Origin: JAFKFI01 sp963795435
GTDB lineage: Bacteria > Pseudomonadota > Alphaproteobacteria > Acetobacterales > Acetobacteraceae
Length of the DNA stretch: 64,000 nucleotides
Direction: 5' to 3'
Assembly: GCA_963795435.1 (NCBI GenBank)
Contig: CAWCHV010000009.1
Location: 744,001-808,000 of the forward strand
Of this stretch, positions 8,409 through 16,821 are shown in pieces. A program made the translations under genes and the position numbers. The notes under the pieces were generated by a model. That model was not told the origin of the DNA, made no database searches, and saw nothing but the letters and a program-made list of their open reading frames with translations. The first letter of the stretch is position 1. Every line of letters begins with the position of its first letter.

Positions 8409-9148
8409 TGCGCGGTGGTCCCGCCATCGACAGGCAGGATGACGCCGGTGACGAATGAGGCGGCGTCGGAAGCCAGGAAGGCGACCGCGGCGGCGACCTC
8501 GGCGGGGGCCGCGAAGCGACCGAGCGGCACGCTGTTCCGATACGCCTCGTCGGAGCCTCCGGCAAACCGCTCGGGATAGCGTTCGGCGAGCTGGCGGATC
8601 ACCAGGCCGAGCATCGCGGTGTCGGTGCTGCCGGGGGCGATGCAGTTCACCCGGACGTTGTGTGCCGCCCAGTCGAGCGCCGCGCTCCGGGTAAGCTGCG
8701 CCAGCGCCCCCTTGCTTGCGCCATAGGCGGCGCTGACCGGCTTGCCGATCAGCGCCTGATCGCTGGCGATGTTGACGATGGCGCCCCGCTCGCGGGCGAT
8801 CATGCCGGGCAGCACGGCCCGCATCAGCGTGTACGGGGCGATGAAATTGACCCGGAACACCGCCTCGACCTCGGCCGGCGAGGTCTCCAGCACGCTGCCG
8901 AGCACCGTCACGCCGGCGCTGTTCACCAGGATGTCGACCGGCCCGCGCGCCGCGATCAGCGCCGCCGCGCGGGCTTCCAGGGTGGCGATGTCGGATAGGT
9001 CGAAATCCGGCAGGTCGAGCCCGATCACCTCCGCGCCCTCCGCCTCGAACAGCGCGGCGACGGCGCCGCCGATCCCGCCGCGATGGCCGGTGACGACCGC
9101 GCGGCGCCCCTCCAACCCGAAAACGGCCTGTCGCGTCGCCGCCGCCAT
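8405..9148 (-). CDS. SDR-family NAD(P)-dependent oxidoreductase
   Basis: The protein has 247 residues from ATG 9148 (MAAATRQAVFGLEGRRAVVTG), selected because AAGGGA lies 8 nt upstream and the glycine motif TGHRGGIGGAVA then sits where SDRs normally have it. It also has NSAGVTVLGSVLE, NIASDQALIGKP and YGASKGALAQL, and ends TGVILPVDGGTTAQ. It is the first gene of the SDR-SDR-DUF1491-selA run and is transcribed divergently from the ABC importer at 9232 with an 83-bp gap. Shared control with the importer is possible, making the imported compound a candidate precursor of the SDR substrate; this is inference only. Confidence 0.88.
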   Translation of the reverse strand: MAAATRQAVFGLEGRRAVVTGHRGGIGGAVAALFEAEGAEVIGLDLPDFDLSDIATLEARAAALIAARGPVDILVNSAGVTVLGSVLETSPAEVEAVFRVNFIAPYTLMRAVLPGMIARERGAIVNIASDQALIGKPVSAAYGASKGALAQLTRSAALDWAAHNVRVNCIAPGSTDTAMLGLVIRQLAERYPERFAGGSDEAYRNSVPLGRFAAPAEVAAAVAFLASDAASFVTGVILPVDGGTTAQ

Positions 9149-9231
9149 GTCCGTCCCTTCATCCGTGGGCCGCCCGTATAGCCGATCCCGCCGGTCCCGG
9201 CCTAATCTCGCCGGGCTTTGGGGGGCCCCAC

Positions 9232-10227
9232 ATGAAGCGATTCGCTGGCTGGCTGGCTCTGGCGGCACTCCTGGCGTTCGCCGGGCCGGCGTTCGCGCAG
9301 GACAAGATCCGCTTCGGCATCGACTGGACCGCCGAGGCCGAATACGGCGGCTTCTATCAGGCGGTGGCGACCGGCATCTACAAGAAGCACGGGCTCGACG
9401 TGACCATCGAGCAGGGCGGCCCGCAGGTGAACCATCTGCAATTGCTCATTGCCGGCCGGCTCGACTTCGCCATCATCTCGAACAGCCTGCTGGCGCTCAA
9501 CCTGGTGCAGCAGAACGTGCCCTATCGCGCGATCGCCGCGATGTTCCAGAAGGATCCCTCGGTGCTGATCGCGCATCCCGGCGCGGGCAACGACGGTTTC
9601 GAGGCGCTGAAGGGCAAGCCGATCATGATCAGCGCCGACACCCGCGCCGGCTGGTGGAACTTCCTCAAGGCGCGCTTCGGCTACACCGACGCGCAGGTGC
9701 GCCCCTATACTTTCAATCTGCAACCATTCCTCGCCGACAAGAACGCCATCCAGCAGGGTTTCCTCGGCTCCGAGCCGTTCTCGATCCAGCAGGCAACCGG
9801 ACAATACCCGGTGGTGATGCTGATCGCCGACGCCGGCTATACCGGCTACGGCAGCATGATCGGCACCTCGGACAAGAACATCAAACAGAACCCCGACCTC
9901 GTGCGGCGCTTCGTCGATGCCTCGATCGAGGGCTGGTACTCCTACCTCGACGGCGACCCCGCGCCGGGCAACGCGCTTATCCGCAAGGCCAACCCCGAAA
10001 TGACCGACGCGCTGATCGCCTACGGGCGGGATTCGTTGAAGAAGCACGGCATCCTGACTTCCGGCGACGCGGCGAAGGACGGCATCGGCGCGATGAATTC
10101 CGCGCGCTGGCAGGATTTCTACCAGTCGATGTCGAAGGCAGGCCTGTATCCGCCGGGGCTCGACGTCAAGCGCGCATACACGCTGGAATTCGTCAACCAT
10201 CGCGTCGGTCTGGGCGCGAAGCCCTAA
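9232..10227 (+). CDS. ABC transporter substrate-binding protein, NMT1/THI5-like
   Basis: This 331-residue periplasmic binding protein has a clean signal peptide (MKRFAGWLALAALLAFAGPAFAQ). The mature part begins DKIRFGIDWTAEAEYGGFYQA, the NMT1/SsuA-type fold start, and continues with GIYKKHGLDVTIEQGG, NHLQLLIAGRLDFAI and LKGKPIMISADTRAGWW. Known: this family captures thiamine pyrimidine precursors, nitrate, taurine or alkanesulfonates. The aromatic-rich ligand region (WTAEAEYGGFY, GWWNF) is more like the pyrimidine/aromatic-ligand group than SsuA, but that is inference. It is the first gene of an importer operon; the ATPase starts one base after the stop. Confidence 0.87.
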   Translation: MKRFAGWLALAALLAFAGPAFAQDKIRFGIDWTAEAEYGGFYQAVATGIYKKHGLDVTIEQGGPQVNHLQLLIAGRLDFAIISNSLLALNLVQQNVPYRAIAAMFQKDPSVLIAHPGAGNDGFEALKGKPIMISADTRAGWWNFLKARFGYTDAQVRPYTFNLQPFLADKNAIQQGFLGSEPFSIQQATGQYPVVMLIADAGYTGYGSMIGTSDKNIKQNPDLVRRFVDASIEGWYSYLDGDPAPGNALIRKANPEMTDALIAYGRDSLKKHGILTSGDAAKDGIGAMNSARWQDFYQSMSKAGLYPPGLDVKRAYTLEFVNHRVGLGAKP

Positions 10228-10228
10228 T

Positions 10229-10972
10229 GTGCTGACCATCCGCGCGGTCGGCCGCCGGTTTCCGGGCGGGGTGGAAGCGTTGCACGGCGCGTCGCTGCGG
10301 CTGGGCGCGGGCGATTTCGTCGCCCTGCTCGGCCCCTCGGGTTGCGGCAAGTCAACCTTGCTGCGGCTGATCGCCGGGCTCGACCGGCCCGATACGGGTT
10401 CCCTCGACTGGGATGAGGGCCACACGCTAGCGCCCGGCGACGCGGGATTCGTGTTCCAGGACGCCACGCTGCTGCCCTGGGCGACGGCGGAGGACAACGT
10501 GTTCCTCCCGCTCCGCCTGCGCGGCATGTCGCGCGCCCGGGCCATGCCGGCGGTGCGCGACGCCCTGGCCCATGTCGGGCTCGGCGGCTTCGAGCGTGCC
10601 CGGCCGCGGACCCTGTCGGGCGGGATGCGGATGCGCGTCTCGATCGCCCGCGCCCTCGTCACCCGGCCGCGCCTGTTGCTGATGGACGAGCCCTTCGCCG
10701 CTCTCGACGAGTTCACCCGCCACAAGCTGCAAGCCGACCTGCTGGCGCTGTGGCGGGAGCTCGGATGTACAGTCGTCTTTGTCACCCACTCGATCTACGA
10801 GGCCTGCTTCCTCGCGCGCCGCATCATGTTGATGACGCCGCGGCCCGGCCGGGTGGCGCGGGAGATCGCCTCCGCGCTGGCGCACGGTCCCGAAACGCGG
10901 CTCGACCCTGCCTATGCCGCGCTGGTGGCCGAGGTTTCGCGGTCGATGGAACGCGCCCTGGAGGCCGGATGA
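10229..10972 (+). CDS. ABC transporter ATP-binding protein (TauB/SsuB type)
   Basis: This 247-residue ATPase begins with GTG at 10229, one base after the binding-protein stop codon. It has Walker A GPSGCGKST (residues ~35-43), the Q-loop in FVFQDATLLPWATAEDN, ABC signature LSGGMRMRV, Walker B LLLMDEPF and the H-loop in VFVTHSIYEACF. LPW after the Q-loop and the ITHS-YEA ending are typical of the nitrate/sulfonate/taurine importer class. It energises the import of whatever the 9232 protein binds. It overlaps the permease gene by 4 bp. Confidence 0.9.
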   Translation: MLTIRAVGRRFPGGVEALHGASLRLGAGDFVALLGPSGCGKSTLLRLIAGLDRPDTGSLDWDEGHTLAPGDAGFVFQDATLLPWATAEDNVFLPLRLRGMSRARAMPAVRDALAHVGLGGFERARPRTLSGGMRMRVSIARALVTRPRLLLMDEPFAALDEFTRHKLQADLLALWRELGCTVVFVTHSIYEACFLARRIMLMTPRPGRVAREIASALAHGPETRLDPAYAALVAEVSRSMERALEAG

Positions 10973-11742
10973 AGGCCGCGCCGCTGCTGTTCGGACTGCT
11001 GGCGCTGATCGCCTGGGAGGCGGTGGTGCGCGCGGCGGGCGTGCCGGCCTACATCGTGCCGGGGCCGGTGGCGATCATCGCCGCCTTTGCCGCGGCGCCG
11101 CTGTCGCTGCTGACGGCGCTCGCCTCGACCCTGGTGGTGACCTTCATCGCCCTGGCGATCGCCGCTCTGCTCGGCGCGGCCCTGGCGCTCGCCATGTCGG
11201 TCAGCCGGCTGGCCCAGGCGGCGATCCAGCCTTGGGCGGTGGTCCTGCAGGTGACGCCGATTGTCGCCATCGTGCCGCTGGTGATCATCTGGGTCGGCTA
11301 TCTCGTCACCTCGCCACGGATCAGCACGCTGATCACGCTCGTGGTCAGCGCCACCATCGTCGCGTTCTTCCCGATCTTCGCGAACACTGCCGAGGGTCTC
11401 GCCTCGGCGCCGGCGGAGTTGGGCGACCTCTTTCGTCTCTATGGCGGCGGGCGCTGGCAGACCCTTGGGCTGCTCCGGCTGCCCGCCGCGCTGCCGTATT
11501 TTCTCACGGGGCTACGCATCTCGGGCGGGCTGGCGCTGGTCGGCGCGGTGGTGGCCGAGTTCGTCGCGGGCTCCGGCGGGTTCGCCTCGGGCCTTGCCTA
11601 CACCATCCAGGAGGCCGGGTTCCGCCTTCAGGTGCCGCGGATGTTCGCCGCGCTCGTGCTGCTCTCGCTCGCCGGCATCGCGATCAATCTCGGCCTCGGC
11701 GCGTTCGCCCGGTTCGTGCTGCGCCGACGCGGGATGGCTTGA
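10969..11742 (+). CDS. ABC transporter permease (SsuC/TauC type)
   Basis: This 257-residue inner-membrane protein starts with ATG 10969, whose ATGA overlaps the ATPase stop. It has about six hydrophobic segments (LLFGLLALIAWEAVV, LVVTFIALAIAALLGAALALA, IVAIVPLVIIWVGYL and others) and the BPD_transp_1 coupling loop with EAA-like residues (LGDLFRLYGGGRWQTLGLLRLPAALPY, read across its parts). It completes a binding protein-ATPase-permease importer. The longer upstream open frame was discarded because it is only the shadow of the ATPase gene. Confidence 0.9.
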   Translation: MKAAPLLFGLLALIAWEAVVRAAGVPAYIVPGPVAIIAAFAAAPLSLLTALASTLVVTFIALAIAALLGAALALAMSVSRLAQAAIQPWAVVLQVTPIVAIVPLVIIWVGYLVTSPRISTLITLVVSATIVAFFPIFANTAEGLASAPAELGDLFRLYGGGRWQTLGLLRLPAALPYFLTGLRISGGLALVGAVVAEFVAGSGGFASGLAYTIQEAGFRLQVPRMFAALVLLSLAGIAINLGLGAFARFVLRRRGMA

Positions 11743-11797
11743 ACCGGCCGATCGAGCCTGCCAGAACGCCGTCGATGGTGATGGCGGCGAGGGCGCG

Positions 11798-12016
11798 ATG
11801 AGCACGAAGAGCGGCAAGACACTCACGGAAGGCCAGCGTGCCTACGAAGCCAAACGCGCCGCCAAGGCGGGCATGACCCTGGAGAAGTGGCTGAACGCCA
11901 AGCAGCGCGACCAAGAGGCCGAGGCCCGCGCCCGCCAGAAGGCCAGCGAGCCGCCGAAGGCGAAGAAGGACACGTTCTTCTCGCGCCTGCTGGAAAAGGC
12001 GCAGAAGCCGCTGTAG
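11798..12016 (+). CDS. Small charged hypothetical protein (72 aa)
   Basis: ATG 11798 begins MSTKSGKTLTEGQRAYEAKR. The protein is helical and very rich in Lys, Ala and Glu, has no membrane segment, and ends with a short FFSRLLEKAQK amphipathic stretch. It follows the permease by 55 bp on the same strand and precedes a membrane protein. I recognise this kind of short AYEAKRAAKAGMTLEKWL protein as recurring in Rhodospirillales genomes, but it has no assigned function. The spacing of hydrophobic residues (M, L, W, L) suggests a single amphipathic helix that may bind nucleic acid or another protein; that is a guess. Confidence 0.6.
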   Translation: MSTKSGKTLTEGQRAYEAKRAAKAGMTLEKWLNAKQRDQEAEARARQKASEPPKAKKDTFFSRLLEKAQKPL

Positions 12017-12050
12017 CAGAATCCACCAAGCGCCAACGGGGTCGATCACG

Positions 12051-13671
12051 ATGGAGGGTCCGATCCGGGCCGATCCGGCTGCGCCGGTTCGCCCTGCCCG
12101 ACTGACCGGCGCGATCGTCCTTCTCGTTTCATCCGCTGTCCTGAGTCTCGCCTTGCTGGATCGGCCGGGGTTTTTCATCTCCTCCGATACGCTGTTGCCC
12201 GCCTCGTTCGTGTGGGACGCGCTGCACCACGGCTACGCCTGGTCGGGATTCCAGCAGGCCCGCGTTCCCAGCCTGTTTCCTGACATGCTATTGTATGCGA
12301 TCGTTCAGATCGCGGCTGGCGGCTGGCGCCTCGCGGCCGCGGTGTGGGTTTTCGCGACGGTCGGCTGGCTGATGGCGCTCGGAAGCTGGATCGTCGGTCG
12401 AATAGAGCGGCGGGGGCCGGAGGTCGCTCCGCTCTGCTTCGCGCTCCTTACCCTTGCCGTGCTGACGTGCGCGATGCTCGGCTTCCCAAGGTTCTCCGCA
12501 GACGCGGACATCGCCGGCTACTTCTTCCCCTATCTGTTCGTGCTTCTGCCGTTCACCCACGGCGGACCGTTCCTGCTGGCCCTCACCGGCGCGGCGGTGG
12601 CGAGCCGGGAATTGGAGCGGCCGCTCGAACCCAAGACCTTGGCCCTAGGCGCCTTGACCTGGGCGGCGGCCCTGTCCGACATGCTGTGCTTCGTCAGCTT
12701 GCTGGTGCCCCTCACCGCCGCGCTTCTGGCTGGCCGCCGCGCCGAAGCGATCCCCCGAAGAACAATGGTCCGTCTGCTCGCCGCCGCCTGGAGCGGCGCC
12801 GCGTTGGGCTGGGCGTCGGCGCAACTGCTGAACCGCCAACCGATCCCCTTCCCGAGACGGGCCGAGATTCCCGCCCACGTGGCTCGCTTCATCACGGACC
12901 TGCCGAATCATCCCGGCATGGCGCTGACCATGATCGTGCTCGTGCTGATCCTGGCGGCGGATGCGTGGCGCCGAGGCTGGCGGGGCTGGCTGGCAAGCTT
13001 CTGGTCGGTCTTCGCTGCGACCTCGGCGCTCGCCTCCCTCGGTCTGACGATCCTGCTCTATGAGGAGATTTGGTCCTACCGCTACGCGCTTCCGTTTCTC
13101 TGGTGGACCATCATTCTTTCGGCGGCGCTGCTGAGCAGGCTCGTCGCGCGTCTCGCGTTGCCCCGCATCGCGCTGGCCTGCCTGGTCGTTGCGCTGCTCT
13201 TCGTCTTCTCGAACAGAGGCTGGCATATGCCGGGGGTGCTGACCTGGAACTCCGCGCTCGCCGCCTGCCTGCAGCGGAAGGGCCTGCGAGCCGGACTCGC
13301 CGAGGTACTGGCAAGCCCGATCGACCAGCGCCGCCAGCGACTGGCAACTTCAGGTGGATCAGGTGACGCCGGATGGCCGAGCCTATTACTGGGGAAACGA
13401 CCGATACTGGTTCATTCATGACGTGCATGACGGCCGCGCTCCGCCCCCATACAGCTTCATCGTCATGCACGGTCTGGACGAACCGGTCATCAAGCAGCGA
13501 TACGGCCGACCCGACAGGGCCATCGACTGCGACGGAACCCCCGTCTGGGTGTATGACGACCCCGCGCGGGTGCGCGATGCCTTGGCCCGCTATTCGGTCG
13601 AGCTCTTCGCCACCTTCGCGCGGAACGGGATCTGCGTCCCGGCGGAGACTTCGCTCGGCCGATGCCAGTGA
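12051..13671 (+). pseudogene. Polytopic membrane protein (glycosyltransferase-like) with an apparent +1 frameshift
   Basis: The first frame from ATG 12051 gives roughly ten hydrophobic helices (GAIVLLVSSAVLSLALLD, LLYAIVQIAAGGWRLAAAV, ACLVVALLFVFSN and others), with a periplasmic-loop style FFISSDTLLPASFVWD after helix 1. After GLRAGLAE the frame degenerates into SPIDQRRQR. The +1 frame from 13306 reads YWQARSTSAASDWQLQVDQV, then TPDGRAYYWGNDRYWFIHD, and runs to a stop at 13669-13671. Joining them gives a continuous protein of about 540 residues, with one surplus G in the GAGGTAC context at 13304-13305. It resembles uncharacterised membrane proteins with a C-terminal soluble domain rather than a typed glycosyltransferase. 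It may be a true loss-of-function mutation or a base-call error. The tail overlaps the start of the next gene by 10 bp, which supports the fused reading. Confidence 0.75.
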
Positions 13672-14678
13672 ACGTCGGTCCCATGCTCGCCGCCCATGCC
13701 GATTGGAGCGTCGATCCGCGCAAGCGCTGGGTGAGTGTCGCCCGCCGTGGCGCGGATGGCTGGCGGATCGCCGCGCCCCGCTTGGTCGGCGAGGTCGGCC
13801 GCTTCCTTCCCGCGCTGCTCGATGAGGCCGCTGGGTCGCCGGTGGCCCTCGGCGCCGATCTGCCGCTCGGGCTGCCGCGCCATTATGCGGCGGGGCGGCC
13901 GGAATCCGGGTTCATCGCGTTCCTGCGTGGACTGGCGCTGGACGCCTCGTTCTTCGACGTCGCGGCGACCATCGCGGAGATCGGCCCCGACAGGCCATTC
14001 TATCCGATGCGCGGCATCAAGGGCATGAGTCAGGCTCCGCACGCCGCCGCCCTCGGCCTTGGCGGACCGCTGGCACTCCGCCGCGCCTGCGACCACGCGA
14101 CCAGCGAGCGCCCCGCCGGTGCGCCGCTGTTCTGGACCTTGGGGCCGAACCAGGTGGGCAAGGCGGCCGTGAGCGCCTGGCGCGAGATGCTGATCCCGGC
14201 GCTGGCCTCGGGCGTGCCGGTCAGGGTCTGGCCGTTCGAGGGTAGCTTCCGTGCCCTGCTTGCTCCGGGCGCGATCGCGCTGGCTGAGACCTATCCGGCC
14301 GAGGCGCTGCGTCATCTCGGCTTGAGGCTCGCAGGCAGCAAGCGACGCCAGCGCGATCGCGCGGCCATCGCCGCCCCGCTGCTCGCCGCGATCACGGCAC
14401 TCGACGCGATCCCGGACGCCGCGCTCGGGGAGGCCATCGCCAACGGCTTCGGCGCGGACGCGGCGGGCGAGGATCGGTTCGACAGCCTGCTCGGCGTGCT
14501 CTGCGTGCTCAACGTGCTCGCCGGCAACCGTCCCGACCGCGCACCCGATGACCCCTGGATCATGCGTTGGGAGGGCTGGGTGCTGGGCCAGACCGCCATG
14601 CCCGCCGGCCGCGCGCCCGATCCGCCGTGGCCTGACGATAGGCAATTCCGAGCCAAGGGAGTAATTTCGCCCGCATAA
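13662..14678 (+). CDS. DUF429-like protein (predicted RNase H-fold)
   Basis: The protein has 338 residues. It opens with AAHADWSVDPRKRWVSVARR, a DWS-D start typical of RNase H-like folds, and contains VALGADLPLGLP, a conserved FWTLGPNQVGKAAVSAWRE block, VWPFEGSF, AETYPAEALRHLGL and a C-terminal DRFDSLLGVLCVLNVLAG with EGWVLGQ. These blocks resemble DUF429, for which a nuclease fold has been predicted but no activity established. ATG 13662 overlaps the tail of the membrane protein by 10 bp. No signal peptide is visible, so it is probably cytosolic. Confidence 0.6.
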   Translation: MPVNVGPMLAAHADWSVDPRKRWVSVARRGADGWRIAAPRLVGEVGRFLPALLDEAAGSPVALGADLPLGLPRHYAAGRPESGFIAFLRGLALDASFFDVAATIAEIGPDRPFYPMRGIKGMSQAPHAAALGLGGPLALRRACDHATSERPAGAPLFWTLGPNQVGKAAVSAWREMLIPALASGVPVRVWPFEGSFRALLAPGAIALAETYPAEALRHLGLRLAGSKRRQRDRAAIAAPLLAAITALDAIPDAALGEAIANGFGADAAGEDRFDSLLGVLCVLNVLAGNRPDRAPDDPWIMRWEGWVLGQTAMPAGRAPDPPWPDDRQFRAKGVISPA

Positions 14679-14694
14679 AGCGACGGAGGACGCC

Positions 14695-15492
14695 ATGAAG
14701 CTCAGCAGCGAGCAGATCCGCCAGTTCGAGACCGAGGGCTGGTTCTTCCTGCCGGAAGTTTTCTCCGCCGAGGAGGTCGCCATCCTGTGCGACGAGGCGC
14801 AGGACATCTTCCGCACCAAGCGGGAGGAAATCTGGCTGGAGAAATCCGGCGCGCCGCGCACCGCCTTCGCCGCGCACACGTACAACGAGGCCTTCCGCCT
14901 GCTGGGCGCCGACAAGCGGCTGATCGAGCCCGTCGAGCAGGTGTTCGGCGAGCAGCTTTACATGCACCAGTTCAAGATCAACGCCAAAGCCGCGTTCGAC
15001 GGCGAGGTGTGGCAGTGGCACCAGGATTACGGCACCTGGAAGCGCGACGACGGGATGCCCGAGCCGCGTGCCATGAACATCTCCGTGTTCCTCGACGAGG
15101 TGACCCACATCAACGGCCCGCTGATGCTGGTGCCGCGCAGCCAGAACAGCGGCACCTTGCCCGCCGGGCACGACCTTGCGACCACCTCGTACCCGCTCTG
15201 GACGCTCGATCACGAGACCGTCACGCGGCTGGTCGACCAGGGCGGCATTGTGACGCCGATCGGCAAGCCCGGCGGCGTGCTGATGTTCCACGGCAATCTG
15301 GTGCATGGTTCCGCGGGCAACATCACGCCCTATCCGCGCAAAATCGTGTATCTGACCCTGAACGCGGTCTCCAACTACATCCGCACGCCGACCCGGCCCG
15401 AGTGGATAGCGCACCGGGACTTCTCCCCGATCATCCCGGTGCCCGAGGACGCGCTCCTGCGCTACGCCCGCTCGGCCCGGCAAGCGGCCTGA
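14695..15492 (+). CDS. Phytanoyl-CoA dioxygenase family Fe(II)/2-oxoglutarate oxygenase, ectoine-hydroxylase-like
   Basis: The protein has 265 residues. Seen: the PhyH fold start (QIRQFETEGWFFLPEVFS), the iron-binding His-x-Asp in WQWHQDYGTWKRDDGMP, FLDEVTHINGPLMLVPRSQ, and the distal His with the 2-oxoglutarate side in LMFHGNLVHGSAGNI and YPRKIVYLTLNAVSN. Known: the HQDY-W-DGMP block, the NGPLM-P block and the HGS-GNI block are the signature of EctD and close relatives. No ectABC genes are nearby, and the usual GSH at the end of the NGPLM block is RSQ here, so the substrate may be another small molecule. A GACGGAGGACGCC Shine-Dalgarno region lies just before ATG 14695. Confidence 0.84.
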   Translation: MKLSSEQIRQFETEGWFFLPEVFSAEEVAILCDEAQDIFRTKREEIWLEKSGAPRTAFAAHTYNEAFRLLGADKRLIEPVEQVFGEQLYMHQFKINAKAAFDGEVWQWHQDYGTWKRDDGMPEPRAMNISVFLDEVTHINGPLMLVPRSQNSGTLPAGHDLATTSYPLWTLDHETVTRLVDQGGIVTPIGKPGGVLMFHGNLVHGSAGNITPYPRKIVYLTLNAVSNYIRTPTRPEWIAHRDFSPIIPVPEDALLRYARSARQAA

Positions 15493-15497
15493 AATCC

Positions 15498-15545
15498 TTC
15501 TCCCTCTCGCTCTTTTGGCGGGGAGAGGGCCGGGGTGAAGGGGGG
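15498..15545. repeat. Dispersed palindromic repeat (CTCCCTCTC family), copy 1
   Basis: An imperfect hairpin, TTCTCCCTCTC-loop-GGGGAGAGGG, is followed by a GGGGTGA-GGGG tail. It lies between the dioxygenase and ada genes. The same element occurs at 17385-17414 and 62228-62271, always between genes, like REP/BIME-type extragenic elements. Confidence 0.7.
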
Positions 15546-15675
15546 TGCCGCCCACCGGAACGACGAGTGCCCCACGCCCCGACTTGGCCGTTGGAGTGAG
15601 CGCAACGCGCGGATGGCGGCGAGACTGTCCCGGCCCCAGATTGCCGCCATGACCCACGCACAAGGCCACCCCGCC

Positions 15676-16746
15676 ATGAACTACATGCCAGCCGACGAGA
15701 TCGTCCGGGACGACGACGCGCTCTGGGACACCGTCAATCGCCGCCAGGCGGCCGACTTCCTCTATGCGGTGACGACGATGGGCGTCTATTGCCGGCCGAA
15801 TTGCCCGTCGCCGCGACCGCTGCGCCGCAATGTCCGCTTTTTCGACACGCCAGCCGAGGCCGAGACCGCCGGTTTCCGTGCCTGCAAGCGCTGCGACCCC
15901 AAGGGCGAGCGCGCCCGGATCGCCGAGGCCGTGGTACGCGATGCCTGCGCGCATATCGAGGCCGGGGAGACCGTTCCCTCGCTCGATGCGCTGGCCACGC
16001 GGTCCGGCTATTCCCGGTTCCACTTCCTGCGGATGTTCCGCGACCACACTGGCCTTACGCCGCGCGGCTACGCGGAGGGCGTGCGCGCCCGCCGGCTGCA
16101 AGCGGCGCTGGCGGACGGCGCCCGGGTAGCCGACGCGGTGGCCGGGGCCGGCTACGGCTCGGAAAGCCGGGTCTACGAGAAGACCGGCTCGCTGCTCGGC
16201 ATGACCCCCGGCGCGCTGCGTCGTGGCGGCGCCGGCGAGGAGATTCGCACCGCCTTCGCCGATTGCCCGTTCGGACGGCTGCTGGTCGGCGCCACTGACA
16301 AGGGCGTCTGCTTCCTTGGTTTCGCGGAGCCCGACGAGGCGCTCCTTGGCGATCTGCGCCGCCGCTTCCCGCGCGCGCGCCTGTGCCCGAATGACGCGCA
16401 GTTGCAGGGCGTGGTGCGCGCAGTGCTCGATTTCATCGAGGAGCCGAGCCGGGCGCTCGCCCTGCCGCTCGACCTCCGCGGCACCGCATTCCAGCAGCGC
16501 GTCTGGCAGGCGCTGGGCCGCATTCCGGCCGGCGAGACGCGCAGCTACGCGGAACTCGCCGCCATGATCGATGCGCCGAAGGCGGTGCGGGCCGTCGCTC
16601 GGTCCTGTGCCGCCAACCCGGTGCCGCTGGCGGTGCCGTGCCATCGCGTGATCGGCAGCGACGGCAGCCTGACCGGCTACCGCTGGGGGGTCGAGCGCAA
16701 GCGTGCCTTGCTCGCGGCCGAGCGCGCGGTGGCCGGCGCTCGCTGA
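15676..16746 (+). CDS. ada: Bifunctional DNA-binding transcriptional regulator / O6-methylguanine-DNA methyltransferase Ada
   Basis: Ada repairs methylphosphotriesters through an N-terminal Cys and O6-methylguanine through a C-terminal Cys; once methylated it activates adaptive-response genes. Seen in order: the zinc-thiolate domain (TTMGVYCRPNCPSPRP, then FRACKRCDP, four Cys), an AraC-type HTH (LATRSGYSRFHFLRMFRDH and GAGYGSESRVYEK), then the methyltransferase domain with GTAFQQRVWQALGRIPAGET and active-site PCHRVIGSDGSLTGY. Both catalytic cysteines are intact. The start is uncertain: ATG 15676 (MNYMPADEIVRDDDALW) has AAGG 10 nt upstream, while ATG 15649 is also in frame. No alkB or alkA follows it. 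Confidence 0.93.
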   Translation: MNYMPADEIVRDDDALWDTVNRRQAADFLYAVTTMGVYCRPNCPSPRPLRRNVRFFDTPAEAETAGFRACKRCDPKGERARIAEAVVRDACAHIEAGETVPSLDALATRSGYSRFHFLRMFRDHTGLTPRGYAEGVRARRLQAALADGARVADAVAGAGYGSESRVYEKTGSLLGMTPGALRRGGAGEEIRTAFADCPFGRLLVGATDKGVCFLGFAEPDEALLGDLRRRFPRARLCPNDAQLQGVVRAVLDFIEEPSRALALPLDLRGTAFQQRVWQALGRIPAGETRSYAELAAMIDAPKAVRAVARSCAANPVPLAVPCHRVIGSDGSLTGYRWGVERKRALLAAERAVAGAR

Positions 16747-16821
16747 ACCTCCCGCGCGCTGCCACGTATCTGCCTCTATCTTCGCCCATTCTAGAGGGCG
16801 GATGAACCCAGGGAGGCGACG

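Noticed and set aside
14560..16644. A 694-residue minus-strand open frame across the dioxygenase and ada genes
   Set aside because: Both plus-strand genes have complete, ordered family motifs. The antisense frame is low-complexity Arg/Ala/Gly and crosses a repeat.
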